From contig JAEZZG010000055.1 in NCBI GenBank assembly GCA_023442485.1, forward strand, positions 1 to 33,514: 33,514 nt of DNA, given 5' to 3'. Of this stretch, positions 16,132-23,827 are shown one piece after another. How positions within the stretch are numbered: position 1 is the stretch's first letter; the number at the start of each line of letters is the position of its first letter. The notes beneath the pieces were generated by a model. That model did not search any database. It worked only from the letters and a program-made list of their open reading frames with translations, and was not told where the DNA came from. The DNA comes from Actinomycetes bacterium. GTDB taxonomy: Bacteria > Actinomycetota > Actinomycetes > Propionibacteriales > Propionibacteriaceae. Made by a program: the position numbers and the translations under genes.

Positions 16132-16205
16132 GGGGGTGTAGCTCAGCAGGTTAGAGCCGACGACTCATAATCGTCTGGTCACGGGTTCGAGCCCCGTCGC
16201 CCCCA
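16132..16205 (+). tRNA. tRNA with anticodon CAT (elongator Met likely; Ile2 possible)
   Basis: A complete cloverleaf of 74 bases can be folded. The acceptor stem GGGGGTG/CGCCCCC has one G-U pair. The D arm is GCTC/GAGC, the anticodon stem is GACGA/TCGTC with loop CTCATAA, and the T arm is ACGGG/CCCGT with loop TTCGAGC. The discriminator is A and full CCA is not encoded. Anticodon CAT without initiator features (the first acceptor pair is formed, and the anticodon stem lacks three consecutive G-C pairs) points to elongator methionine. An isoleucine tRNA with modified C34 cannot be excluded by sequence alone. Confidence 0.93.
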
Positions 16206-16295
16206 CCGTCGCTACCTCATCGCCATTGATGCAACTCTTGCGCAACCCAAACTTGGCCACCTGGCTCAATCAAAAAGCCAATAGGACTACCACTA

Positions 16296-16325
16296 AGCCA
16301 ACGGGAGGAAAGCCTCCCGTTGGCT
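16296..16325 (-). terminator. Terminator of the minus-strand pduU-pduV-pocR-pduQ operon
   Basis: A perfect 13-base-pair inverted repeat (AGCCAACGGGAGG and its complement) surrounds a four-base loop, beginning 11 bases after the stop codon of the alcohol dehydrogenase gene. No run of T follows at once on the minus strand (TTAGTGG), though GGCTTTTTG follows 16 bases later. The strength of the stem makes it the clearest hairpin in the window. Confidence 0.85.
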
Positions 16326-16336
16326 CACGGACTGAT

Positions 16337-17467
16337 CTAGATCAGCTTCAGATACAGTTCCTCGAATAGTTTCGGGTTCATTGGTTGCGGGTTGGTTCGG
16401 GTGCAGCCGTCAGACATGGCAGCGATTGCCATCTCAGGTACTGCGGCGCGGAACTCCGCTTCGTCAATGTCAAGATCTGCGATCGTCTCGGGCATACCGA
16501 TCTGGCGCTTCAATGCCCGAATCGACTCGATCGCGGCCAAAGCCAGCGTCGCCTTGTCGTCAGCTACTATCCCGAGTCGGTGAGCGATCCGAGCTAACAT
16601 CTGCGCGGAGGTGTTGAGATAGGTGTCTCCCGGTTGCGGATTGCCAGCGTTGAAGGTGAAGGCTACTGGCATGATCAGCGAGTTAACCCGTCCGTGCGGC
16701 TTATGGAACCGGGCACCCATGGCGTGAGACATGGAGTGGACGATCCCCAACCCCGCATTCTCAAACGCCATCCCGGCAATACAAGCCGCGTTATGCATTT
16801 TTTCGCGGGCCTTCATGTCATTGCCATCACGCACTGCCCGGGTCAAGTACCGGTAGATCAAGTCAATGGCCTTCTCAGCCAAGGCGTCGGTGCAATCGGA
16901 GGCTCCCGTCGACATCAGGGATTCAAAAGCGTGACTGAGCGCATCCATCCCGGTATCTGCAGACAGCGAAGCCGGGACGGTACGGACAGCTTCCGGGTCA
17001 AGAATGGCGTGGTCGGGAACCATTTCCGCGTCAACCAACGCGATCTTTGCCGAGGTTGAGTCGTCAGTAATGACGGCAAAGGATGTCACCTCAGACCCAG
17101 ACCCGGACGTCGTCGGGATAACCCACAAACCTTCGCGGGCTCGCACACCCTGCTTGATCGCCATGTAGTGGACACCTTTGGCGGTATCGATTGGCGATCC
17201 GCCGCCCACAGCCAGAATGACATCAGGCTTGGAGTGCAGATATGCCTTCATCACATCGGTAATCAGTGATGCCGATGGGTCGGGTTTGACCTTGTCATAG
17301 AGGATGATCTGAGCACCGCGCAGATGTCGCTCGATATTCTTCATTAACTCGGTGCTAGCCATGAAGGCGTCGGTGACGATGAACACCTTCTTGCCATCAA
17401 GTTTGGCCAGAGTGTTAAGAGATCCAGCACCATAGGAGATTGAAGTCCTAATCTGAAATTCTCTCAC
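16337..17467 (-). CDS. pduQ: Iron-containing alcohol dehydrogenase, PduQ-like propanol dehydrogenase
   Basis: PduQ reduces propionaldehyde to 1-propanol and regenerates NAD+ for PduP. The 376-residue protein is a group III, Fe-dependent alcohol dehydrogenase. It shows the nucleotide-binding GGGSPIDTAKG, the TTSGSGSE stretch, and the metal ligands in DALSHAFES and in HSMSHAMGARFHKPHG. Its start is a GTG that overlaps the regulator stop by four bases (GTGA), so the two are translationally coupled. No N-terminal targeting helix is seen. It is the last gene of the operon, followed by a strong hairpin. The enzyme could act on other short aldehydes; the pdu context makes propionaldehyde the likely one. 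Confidence 0.9.
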   Translation of the reverse strand: MREFQIRTSISYGAGSLNTLAKLDGKKVFIVTDAFMASTELMKNIERHLRGAQIILYDKVKPDPSASLITDVMKAYLHSKPDVILAVGGGSPIDTAKGVHYMAIKQGVRAREGLWVIPTTSGSGSEVTSFAVITDDSTSAKIALVDAEMVPDHAILDPEAVRTVPASLSADTGMDALSHAFESLMSTGASDCTDALAEKAIDLIYRYLTRAVRDGNDMKAREKMHNAACIAGMAFENAGLGIVHSMSHAMGARFHKPHGRVNSLIMPVAFTFNAGNPQPGDTYLNTSAQMLARIAHRLGIVADDKATLALAAIESIRALKRQIGMPETIADLDIDEAEFRAAVPEMAIAAMSDGCTRTNPQPMNPKLFEELYLKLI

Positions 17468-18828
17468 AGTGAAGCCCCTTCCGTGCCCTGCTGATGATCC
17501 GCCCGATACTGGCTGGGCGTCTCTCCGGTGACCTTCTTGAAGATCCTGGTGAAATAATTCACCGGTTGGAACCCTAAGTCGGTCGCAATTGAAGAAATAG
17601 GCATATCCGTGTAAGCCAGCATCAACTTAGCTCTGGAGATGCGTTTGTTAGTTACATAATTGAGGTAGTTTGTCCCGGTCTCCGCCTTGAACGCCTTAGA
17701 CAAATAGCTACTCGAGACGTTGAGGAAGTTCGCCGCCGAACGCGAGGTCATGAAGGCCGAGACATCCTTTTCGATTTGGTTGAGTAAGTCGCGGATCGTC
17801 TTCGGCCGCGACGGTTTGTGTCTCTCTATGCAGTCATAGAGATTGAAAACCAGCGATTCGAGATAGCGCTGGGTTTCATATCGGTTGAAGTGGGCCTGAC
17901 GGCCTGCCCGACGCCTCAGGACGCCCTGGCGTACCTCCCAGCCAACTTCTGGAGACGCATCTTGAGCCATGTCAATGATGGCGTCTTCCATGTCGGCGAT
18001 CCTCAGACGCCCGACTTGGCGTCCAGAATCTTCAAAAACTCTGACAATGAACTGGTCGATGATCTCGACTGCTGCGGTGAGATTCTCGTCATCGATGGCT
18101 CGGTGAAGCTGGGAGAAGTCCCTGGCGTCAATCTCTCGATGTTCTTGTACCGAGGTCATCGACGAAGCCTCAGGTTGTGGCGAGTCCTCAACCGGTTCGG
18201 CTTGATCCTTGGCCCCGACCTTGGCCATTTTCATCGCGACGTTGCGCAGGTTGTGCGCGTATTCACGCTCGACAAGGTAGTTGGTTAGCTCATGCAAGGT
18301 CTCTGCGGCAGAGATGAGTTTGTCGTAGTCGGCGGAGTTCACTGAGGAACGCTCGCGGTTCAGCTCTTCATCGTCCATCCACGACTCGTCAAAAGCGGTG
18401 ACGTGGTTGAGTTTGTCCTGGCCGTCGCGTAACTGAACCTGCCCGCACAGAATCGCGCCGAGATACTGGTTTCCTAACACGATCGGAACGGAGAAGTCCA
18501 CCAACCCGGCGTGGCACTGATAGACGTAGGGCTCGCCATTGATCGCGGCTTGGAGCCCACCGTGGGCGTCACAGGCGAAACAGCGCTTCTGGCGGACCGG
18601 GTCTTGGCGCATGGTCGCGCAAAAGCTCGTGAAGGAACTGGCGGCAGTGATCGGCACTCCCTTGCAGTCAACGGTGATCAAGGCAAGCCCGGTAGCTTTG
18701 GCGAACCGGTCTTGGATGCGTTGCAGACGATCACAGTCAATCAAGTTGCGGATGTTGAGTTCGTCTAATGACGCAACATCGATCATTTCTTGATCGTTAC
18801 CAAAATCCTTCCCGAAATCGATCGTCAT
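17464..18828 (-). CDS. pocR: PocR-type AraC-family transcriptional regulator
   Basis: A 454-residue regulator with an N-terminal PocR sensory domain (about 25-195) and a C-terminal AraC double helix-turn-helix (about 345-450, SAANFLNVSSSYLSKAFK and ISSIATDLGFQPVNYFTRIFKK). The PocR domain keeps its cysteine set: Cys70, Cys83, Cys86 (RCFACD) and Cys105 in YQCHAGLVDF. In Salmonella and Listeria, PocR activates pdu and cob genes in response to 1,2-propanediol. Here the gene lies inside the divergent pdu operon and overlaps both neighbours by four bases. It is the best candidate for control of the 0.7-kb divergent region and perhaps of the cob groups. The ligand is inferred from the family. Confidence 0.92.
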   Translation of the reverse strand: MTIDFGKDFGNDQEMIDVASLDELNIRNLIDCDRLQRIQDRFAKATGLALITVDCKGVPITAASSFTSFCATMRQDPVRQKRCFACDAHGGLQAAINGEPYVYQCHAGLVDFSVPIVLGNQYLGAILCGQVQLRDGQDKLNHVTAFDESWMDDEELNRERSSVNSADYDKLISAAETLHELTNYLVEREYAHNLRNVAMKMAKVGAKDQAEPVEDSPQPEASSMTSVQEHREIDARDFSQLHRAIDDENLTAAVEIIDQFIVRVFEDSGRQVGRLRIADMEDAIIDMAQDASPEVGWEVRQGVLRRRAGRQAHFNRYETQRYLESLVFNLYDCIERHKPSRPKTIRDLLNQIEKDVSAFMTSRSAANFLNVSSSYLSKAFKAETGTNYLNYVTNKRISRAKLMLAYTDMPISSIATDLGFQPVNYFTRIFKKVTGETPSQYRADHQQGTEGASL

Positions 18829-19253
18829 GACTCTACATATTCCACGAATTCATCAATACCTTCTCCAGTAACTGACGACAGTTTGAAGATGGTATTGATC
18901 CCCGCCAAACGCAGATACCGCTCAGCCCGGTCAACACCGTCTTGGTCAGCAATATCAGTTTTCGTCACGACACCGATCACAGGTCTAGTAAAGAAGCTAA
19001 TGAAGCCAGGTGGCAGGCGCAGACGCGGCTCGGTGGCTGAATGGATGAAGACAATCAGCTCCGCACTTTGGGCATGAACCTGCAACGCATATTTGAAGTG
19101 CCCTAGGTCCAGGTATTCACCGGGAGTGTCGATGATTTCACCGTCATCACTGACGAACTGGGTCTTATGGTAGGACAGATCCAGGTGGCGAACCCTTTGC
19201 ATCAGCGTGGTCTTACCACACCCAACTGAGCCCATGAGCAAAATCTTCTTCAT
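18825..19253 (-). CDS. pduV: PduV/EutP-family small GTPase-like protein
   Basis: A 142-residue P-loop protein opening MKKILLMGSVGCGKTTL, with G1 at 8-16, a G3-like DTPGEYLDLG, G4 TKTD and a G5-like SSVTGEGI. This is the size and layout of EutP/PduV, which associates with the microcompartment surface and is linked to its positioning. The open frame extends to 19292, overlapping the pduU-like gene, but the family start MKKILL and an AAGGCG sequence upstream favour the ATG at 19253. The stop overlaps the pocR start by four bases. GTPase activity has not been well shown for the family. Confidence 0.88.
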   Translation of the reverse strand: MKKILLMGSVGCGKTTLMQRVRHLDLSYHKTQFVSDDGEIIDTPGEYLDLGHFKYALQVHAQSAELIVFIHSATEPRLRLPPGFISFFTRPVIGVVTKTDIADQDGVDRAERYLRLAGINTIFKLSSVTGEGIDEFVEYVES

Positions 19254-19270
19254 CGATCTACGCCTTGGGG

Positions 19271-19633
19271 TCAGCTTCGAGTAATCGGACACGGTGCAAA
19301 CTTCAACATCTGGTCAAGTAGCTCCATGATCTCTTGCAGCGATCTCTCGACATCAGCCAAGGTTCCGGTGAGCAACAGCGAACCGGAGAAACGATCGACG
19401 AAGCCGAGTTGGATGTTGGCTGCTTTGGCGGCGGCGTCGGCTGCGATGATCGCTGATTCGGACGGGGTCAAGGTCAAGATACCCAAGGCACCGTGCGTCG
19501 ACGGATCGAGACCGAGCTTCACGAAAAGATCAGGGTCGGGGTTTGCCAAGACGTGAGCCAAGGTGACCTGTTTGCCAGGAACGAACTCTTGGATGATCCG
19601 AGTCTTGACCTCTGATGAGGCATCGATGCTCAT
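19271..19633 (-). CDS. pduU: BMC-domain shell protein, PduU/EutS type
   Basis: A 120-residue circularly permuted BMC protein. The N-terminal RIIQEFVPGKQVTLAHVLAN matches the strand that forms the small beta-barrel over the hexamer pore in PduU and EutS. The core ILTLTPSESAIIAADAAAKAANIQLGFVDRFSG (two motifs, about residues 52-84) follows. CGGAG lies before the ATG. It heads the minus-strand operon pduU-pduV-pocR-pduQ and is read away from pduA across the shared control region. PduU is known to contact PduV, and the two genes are adjacent here. Confidence 0.93.
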   Translation of the reverse strand: MSIDASSEVKTRIIQEFVPGKQVTLAHVLANPDPDLFVKLGLDPSTHGALGILTLTPSESAIIAADAAAKAANIQLGFVDRFSGSLLLTGTLADVERSLQEIMELLDQMLKFAPCPITRS

Positions 19634-20154
19634 AACTTAATCTCCGACTGGTACGAGCCAAGATCGACAACGCATCTTGACACTTGGGAAGAACGGCTGA
19701 TGATCCGAGGAGATAGGTTTCGGGACGACTCTGGTCCGACCTAGACCTACTCGAACGCACTCATTCTAGCCCTAAGCCACCCTGTTTGTGACCCATTAAG
19801 ACAAGAAACGTGGCCAAAAATACAAGTACTTGGAGACGGGGATACAGATTGGGCCACAGAGCCCATCGATCGACACAAACCTCCCCACTTGCTACAAATT
19901 CGTGCACTCTATCGGGCTTTGGGGTCGCCAAGACCGCCAGCTCGCGTTAGCCTTTCGTTACATCGAGGTGCCAGTGTGCCCGTATCCTGCGGGTCTCACA
20001 GCCGCGATTCACACAAGTGCATGATCAATTTCCATTGCGAAGACCATCACGACGTGAATCACGGAGGCGTCACGAGGTTGTTTTTGTAGCAGTTTTCTTG
20101 AGTGAGGGGTCAAATCGCTACACGATGATGTGAAGCTCAACCAACTCCAATGGT

Positions 20155-20204
20155 GTTCCACCCTCATCCAGCAGGCGTGGATGGAACCCGCAACGTCAGG
20201 TTCC
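20155..20204 (+). other. Mutually exclusive hairpins in the pdu leader
   Basis: CATCCA (20165-20170) pairs with TGGATG (20178-20183), and this stem can extend through GTTC (20155-20158) pairing with GAAC (20184-20187). The same GGAACC (20183-20188) pairs perfectly with GGTTCC (20199-20204). The two forms compete for the same bases, as in attenuator or riboswitch-like leaders. If transcription starts upstream of 20150 this could be a regulatory RNA; otherwise it is a dyad-rich DNA stretch. Confidence 0.35.
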
Positions 20205-20208
20205 CTAG

Positions 20209-20231
20209 CACCGTCGATCTTCACCGTCGAT
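20209..20231. repeat. Two direct copies of CACCGTCGAT
   Basis: The decamer CACCGTCGAT occurs at 20209-20218 and 20222-20231, 13 bases apart start to start, about 140-160 bases before pduA. AraC-family regulators bind direct repeats, but usually at spacings near two helical turns, so assignment to PocR is uncertain. Confidence 0.45.
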
Positions 20232-20308
20232 GTCAACGACAGGCTCTTACCTGAGGAAAGTAGACAATCTCGGCTCGCCGCTGGGTATCACGGTCATCGC
20301 TGTTGATG

Positions 20309-20322
20309 ACCACTGCAGTGGT
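20309..20322. promoter_or_regulatory. 14-bp perfect palindrome upstream of pduA (candidate operator)
   Basis: ACCACTGCAGTGGT is a perfect dyad with no spacer, 47 bases before the pduA ATG and close to where a promoter or early leader would lie. Such symmetry suits a homodimeric repressor or other dimeric factor, rather than the direct-repeat sites usual for AraC regulators. The binding protein is not identifiable. Confidence 0.5.
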
Positions 20323-20369
20323 GCAGGCCTCGAATAACCACACTGCCGATCCGAATGAGGAGTCGTCCA

Positions 20370-20645
20370 ATGCAAGAAGCCCTAGGAATGATCGAAACTA
20401 AGGGTTACGTTCCCGCTGTTGAAGCTGCAGATGCCATGGTCAAGTCGGCTAATGTCCGTCTCATCGGCACCAAGCAGATTGGCGCCGGCTACGTTTCCGT
20501 CATGGTTCGCGGCGATGTCGGCGCAGTCAAGGCTGCTGCTGACGCTGGTGCCGCTGCCGCTCAGAACGTGGGCGAGCTAGTTTCCGTCCATGTCATCCCA
20601 CGTCCCCACACTGACGTTGAGAAGATCCTCCCTTCTCTGGACTAG
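20370..20645 (+). CDS. pduA: BMC-domain shell protein PduA
   Basis: A 91-residue single-BMC-domain protein that forms flat hexamers, the main facets of the shell. It starts MQEALGMIETKGYVPAVEAA, keeps the KSANV and VRGDVGAVKAA motifs, and ends with VIPRPHTDVEKILPS. An ATG at 20355 is in frame, but GAGGAG lies between it and the ATG at 20370, so the latter is the start. It is about 85 percent identical by eye to the pduJ-like protein at 27251. It opens the 12-kb plus-strand operon and its codons show the strong bias of an abundantly made protein. Confidence 0.95.
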   Translation: MQEALGMIETKGYVPAVEAADAMVKSANVRLIGTKQIGAGYVSVMVRGDVGAVKAAADAGAAAAQNVGELVSVHVIPRPHTDVEKILPSLD

Positions 20646-20664
20646 TTAGGACAGGAACATAAAC

Positions 20665-21459
20665 ATGGCTAATGAAGAACTATTCAACCAAGTCATGGCC
20701 GAGGTCATGAAGAAGATTGACACCAAGACCGCTGAACCCGCTGCTAAGGCAGAAGCCATTGGCCAGCTTCCTGGCATGACGGAATTCGTTGGTGTGAATC
20801 CGCTGGGTGTTAGTGTCGGCTTGGTCATCGCCAACGTTGACTCCACCCTCCACGAGCTGATGGGTATCGACAAGAAGTTCCGTTCCATCGGCATTATTGG
20901 TGCCCGCACCGGTGCTGGCCCGCACATCTTCGCCGCTGACGAAGCCGTCAAGGCTACCAACTGTGAGATTGTTGCCATCGAACTGGCTCGCGACACCCAA
21001 GGTGGCGCTGGTCACGGTAACTTGATCATCTTTGGTGCTGAAGATGTCTCCGACGCTCGTCGCGCCGTCGAGGTTACCCTCTCCGAGCTTGACCGCACCT
21101 TCGGTGATGTCTACGGCAACGAAGCTGGACACCTGGAACTTCAGTACACCGCCCGCGCTTCCTACGCCCTGAACAAGGCATTCGGCGCCCCGCTGGGCAA
21201 GGCCTTCGGTATCTCCGTCGGCGCTCCCGCCGCCATTGGTGTGCTCATGGTCGATGCTGCCGTCAAGGCCGCCACTGTCGATCTGATTGGTTACTCGAGC
21301 CCGGCCGCCGGAACCAGCTTCTCTAACGAGGTCATCGGGTTCTACACCGGCGATTCTGGTGCAGTGCGTCAGGCAGTGATTGCCGCTCGCGAAATTGGCA
21401 AGCCGATCCTCGCTGCTCTAGGTGCAAAGCCGGAATCCACCACCACCCCGTACATCTAG
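20665..21459 (+). CDS. pduB: Tandem-BMC shell protein PduB
   Basis: A 264-residue protein with two BMC domains in tandem (about 35-140 and 145-255), which forms pseudohexameric trimers in the shell. The N-terminus MANEELFNQVMAEVMKKID is a short amphipathic helix of the type that links the shell to enzyme cargo. The phrases GARTGAGPHIFAADEAVKATN and VLMVDAAVKAATVDLIGYSSP-type segments mark the two domains. AGGACAGGA precedes the ATG. It follows pduA by 19 bases. Confidence 0.95.
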   Translation: MANEELFNQVMAEVMKKIDTKTAEPAAKAEAIGQLPGMTEFVGVNPLGVSVGLVIANVDSTLHELMGIDKKFRSIGIIGARTGAGPHIFAADEAVKATNCEIVAIELARDTQGGAGHGNLIIFGAEDVSDARRAVEVTLSELDRTFGDVYGNEAGHLELQYTARASYALNKAFGAPLGKAFGISVGAPAAIGVLMVDAAVKAATVDLIGYSSPAAGTSFSNEVIGFYTGDSGAVRQAVIAAREIGKPILAALGAKPESTTTPYI

Positions 21460-21477
21460 ATCTAACGAGGAGTTTCC

Positions 21478-23142
21478 GTGCGTTCAAAAAGATTTGAGGC
21501 GCTTGACGCGCGTCCCGTTAATCAAGATGGTTTCGTAACCGACTGGCCCGAGGTTGGCCTGATCGCGGTTGGCGCTCCTGCCGATCCTAAGCCGTCGATC
21601 AAGATCGAAAACGGTGTCGTTGTTGAACTCGACTCCAAGCCGCAGGCTGACTTCGACATGCTCGACATCTTCATCGCTCGTTACGGCATCAACCAGGAAA
21701 TGGCTGACGAGGTCACCAACAAGACCGACTCCTTGGAGCTGGCTCGCAAGTTCGTTGACTTCCATGTCTCTCGTGAAGAGTGTGTTCGCTTGGCCTCCGG
21801 GATGACCCCGGCCAAGATCACCGAGGTCGTCAACCAGATGACCGTCCTCGAGATGATGATGGCCATGACGAAGATGCGTGCGCGCAAGACCCCAGCGAAC
21901 CAGTGTCACGTCACCAACATTCGTGACAACCCGGTTCAGATCGCGGCTGACGCTGCTGAGGCTGGTATCCGCGGCTTTGCCGAGATGGAAACCACCATGG
22001 GTGTGGCTCGTTACGCTCCGTTCAACGCGATGTCGATCCTGGTTGGTGCCCAGGTTGGTCGTCGGGGCACGCTGACCCAGTGCTCCTCTGAGGAAGCTAC
22101 CGAGCTCCTCCTCGGTATGCGCGGCCTGACCGCCTACGCTGAGACCGTGTCGGTCTACGGCACCGAGGCAGTGTTCATGGACGGCGACGATACCCCGTGG
22201 TCGAAGGCCTTCCTGGCTTCGTGCTACGCATCCCGTGGCATGAAGATGCGTTTCACCTCAGGTACTGGTTCAGAGGTTCAGATGGGCTACGCCGAAGGCA
22301 AGTCCATGCTCTACCTCGAAGCCCGTTGTTTGTGGATGACCAAGGCCGCTGGCTCTCAGGGCACCCAGAATGGTTCCGTGTCTTGTGTCGGCGTTCCGGC
22401 TGCTGTCCGTGGCGGTATCCGTGCGATTCTCGCGGAGAACCTGATCGCGACCATGCTCGACCTCGAGTGTGCATCCTCCAACGACCAGACCTTCACCCAC
22501 TCCGACCTGCGCCGTGTTGCCCGCTCCCTGATGCAGTTCATCCCCGGTACTGACTACCTGTGCTCGGGTTACTCTGCAACCCCGAACTACGACAACGTGT
22601 TCGCCGGATCGAACTGGGATGCTGACGACTACGACGACTGGATCATTATCCAGCGCGACTTGAAGGTTGACGGCGGTCTCGTCCCCGTGCGCGAGGAAGA
22701 GGTTGTGGCCATCCGTAACAAGGCTGCCAAGGTGATCCAGGGCGTCTTCCGTGAGCTTGGTTTGACCGAGATCACCGACGCTGAGGTCGAAGCCGCTACC
22801 TATGCCCGTGGCTCGGAAGATATGCCTAAACGCAACCAGGCCGAGGACATCAAGTCTTGTGAAGACATGATGAACCGCAAGGTGACTGGTGTCGACGTCG
22901 TCAAGGCGCTCTCCCGCGCAGGGTATGACGATGTTGCCGAATCGCTGTTTGAGTTGTTGAAGCAGCGTATTGCAGGTGACCACCTGCACACCTCGGCAAT
23001 CTTCGATGAAAACTTCCACGTCATTTCTGCTGTGAATGCACCCAACGATTATGCCGGCCCGAAGACTGGCTACCAGATCTCTGACGAGCACTGGGATCGG
23101 ATGAGTGACATTCGCAACGCGATCAGCCCCGAGAGCATTTAG
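21478..23142 (+). CDS. pduC: Adenosylcobalamin-dependent propanediol/glycerol dehydratase, large subunit
   Basis: PduC binds 1,2-propanediol and, with adenosylcobalamin, converts it to propionaldehyde. The 554-residue length equals the well-studied Klebsiella enzyme, and its catalytic residues recur one position later: Gln142 and His144 (NQCHVTN), Glu171 (EMETTMG), Glu222 (AETVSVYG), Gln297 and Asp336 (SSNDQTF). The start is GTG with CGAGGAG upstream. The gene lies 18 bases after pduB. The sequence does not separate glycerol from propanediol preference, but the neighbours are those of the propanediol system. Confidence 0.97.
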   Translation: MRSKRFEALDARPVNQDGFVTDWPEVGLIAVGAPADPKPSIKIENGVVVELDSKPQADFDMLDIFIARYGINQEMADEVTNKTDSLELARKFVDFHVSREECVRLASGMTPAKITEVVNQMTVLEMMMAMTKMRARKTPANQCHVTNIRDNPVQIAADAAEAGIRGFAEMETTMGVARYAPFNAMSILVGAQVGRRGTLTQCSSEEATELLLGMRGLTAYAETVSVYGTEAVFMDGDDTPWSKAFLASCYASRGMKMRFTSGTGSEVQMGYAEGKSMLYLEARCLWMTKAAGSQGTQNGSVSCVGVPAAVRGGIRAILAENLIATMLDLECASSNDQTFTHSDLRRVARSLMQFIPGTDYLCSGYSATPNYDNVFAGSNWDADDYDDWIIIQRDLKVDGGLVPVREEEVVAIRNKAAKVIQGVFRELGLTEITDAEVEAATYARGSEDMPKRNQAEDIKSCEDMMNRKVTGVDVVKALSRAGYDDVAESLFELLKQRIAGDHLHTSAIFDENFHVISAVNAPNDYAGPKTGYQISDEHWDRMSDIRNAISPESI

Positions 23143-23151
23143 GTGATATCC

Positions 23152-23820
23152 ATGGCTATTGATGAAGCAAAACTGAAGTCCCTAATCCTCGAGGCAATGC
23201 AGAATGTGCTGCAGGATTCTGGTTCTAGCAGCGCTGGAGCTGCCGACAAGCCGAAGATTTCGGCCAACGCCGGCAAGCTCGTGATTACGGAGTTGGGCAA
23301 CATGAAGCGGGGAACCAACCCGAAGGAAGTTGTCATCAGTCTTTCACCGAACTTCTACCACAACCAGTTTGAAACCATCGTGGGGATCCCGCACACCGCT
23401 GTGCTGCGTGAGATCATCGCAGGTATTGAAGAAGAAGGCTTGTCCTACCGCTTCTGCCGGGTTCGCCACACCGCTGACGTTGCATTCATTGCTCACGACG
23501 CAGCAAAGGTGTCTGGTTCGGGTATCGGTATCGGCGTCTTGGCTCGCGGCACCGCTGTGATCCATCAGCGCGATCTGGCTCCACTGTCCAACCTGGAGTT
23601 GTTCCCGCAGTCACCACTGCTGGATGAGGAAACCTTCCGTGCGATCGGCAAGAACGCCGCCCGCTACGCCAAGGGTGAATCCCCGGATCCGGTGCCTGTG
23701 CGTAACGACCAGATGGCACGTCCGAAGTACCAGGCCCGCGCTGCATTGATGCACAACAGAGAGACTCAGCTTGTCGATCTGAATGCCCGTAACCAAGAGC
23801 TCCGCATCGAGTTCCGCTAG
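23152..23820 (+). CDS. pduD: Propanediol dehydratase medium subunit
   Basis: The 222-residue medium subunit helps hold the cobalamin cofactor in the dehydratase. The N-terminal helix AIDEAKLKSLILEAMQNVLQ is the kind of amphipathic signal that directs dehydratase into the compartment, followed by a linker rich in Ser and Ala. The conserved core starts with KRGTNPKEVVISLSPNFY and includes EEGLSYRFCRVRHTADVAF-type sequence (about residues 94-112). The frame is open from a GTG next to the pduC stop, but the AGGTGA sequence there serves as ribosome binding site for the ATG at 23152. Confidence 0.95.
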   Translation: MAIDEAKLKSLILEAMQNVLQDSGSSSAGAADKPKISANAGKLVITELGNMKRGTNPKEVVISLSPNFYHNQFETIVGIPHTAVLREIIAGIEEEGLSYRFCRVRHTADVAFIAHDAAKVSGSGIGIGVLARGTAVIHQRDLAPLSNLELFPQSPLLDEETFRAIGKNAARYAKGESPDPVPVRNDQMARPKYQARAALMHNRETQLVDLNARNQELRIEFR

Positions 23821-23827
23821 GAGAATC

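Larger units (their letters stand above)
19634..20369. promoter_or_regulatory. Divergent control region between the two pdu operons
   Basis: These 736 bases hold no convincing gene; short open frames on both strands lack ribosome binding sites and codon bias. They must contain the promoters for pduU (minus) and pduA (plus). Visible structure includes a 10-bp palindrome CAAGTACTTG at 19823-19832, a stem TGGGC/GCCCA near 19851-19866, alternative hairpins at 20155-20204, a 10-bp direct repeat at 20209-20231, and a 14-bp palindrome at 20309-20322. A possible -10 (TAGACA) lies near 20261. No B12-riboswitch core (GCCACTG with the G-G-T-G-x-A-A segment) is present. PocR binding is expected here, but its sites cannot be assigned from sequence. 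Confidence 0.8.

Noticed and set aside
19530..19760. 76-codon minus-strand open frame upstream of pduU
   Set aside because: It overlaps the pduU start in another frame and has no motif or codon bias.
19634..20369. B12 riboswitch in the divergent pdu region
   Set aside because: I looked on both strands for the conserved core segments and found no convincing set in the right order. A covariance search would be decisive.
22270..23091. 273-codon minus-strand open frame inside pduC
   Set aside because: It is an antisense reading of a highly codon-biased gene; long antisense frames are expected there, and it has no ribosome binding site.
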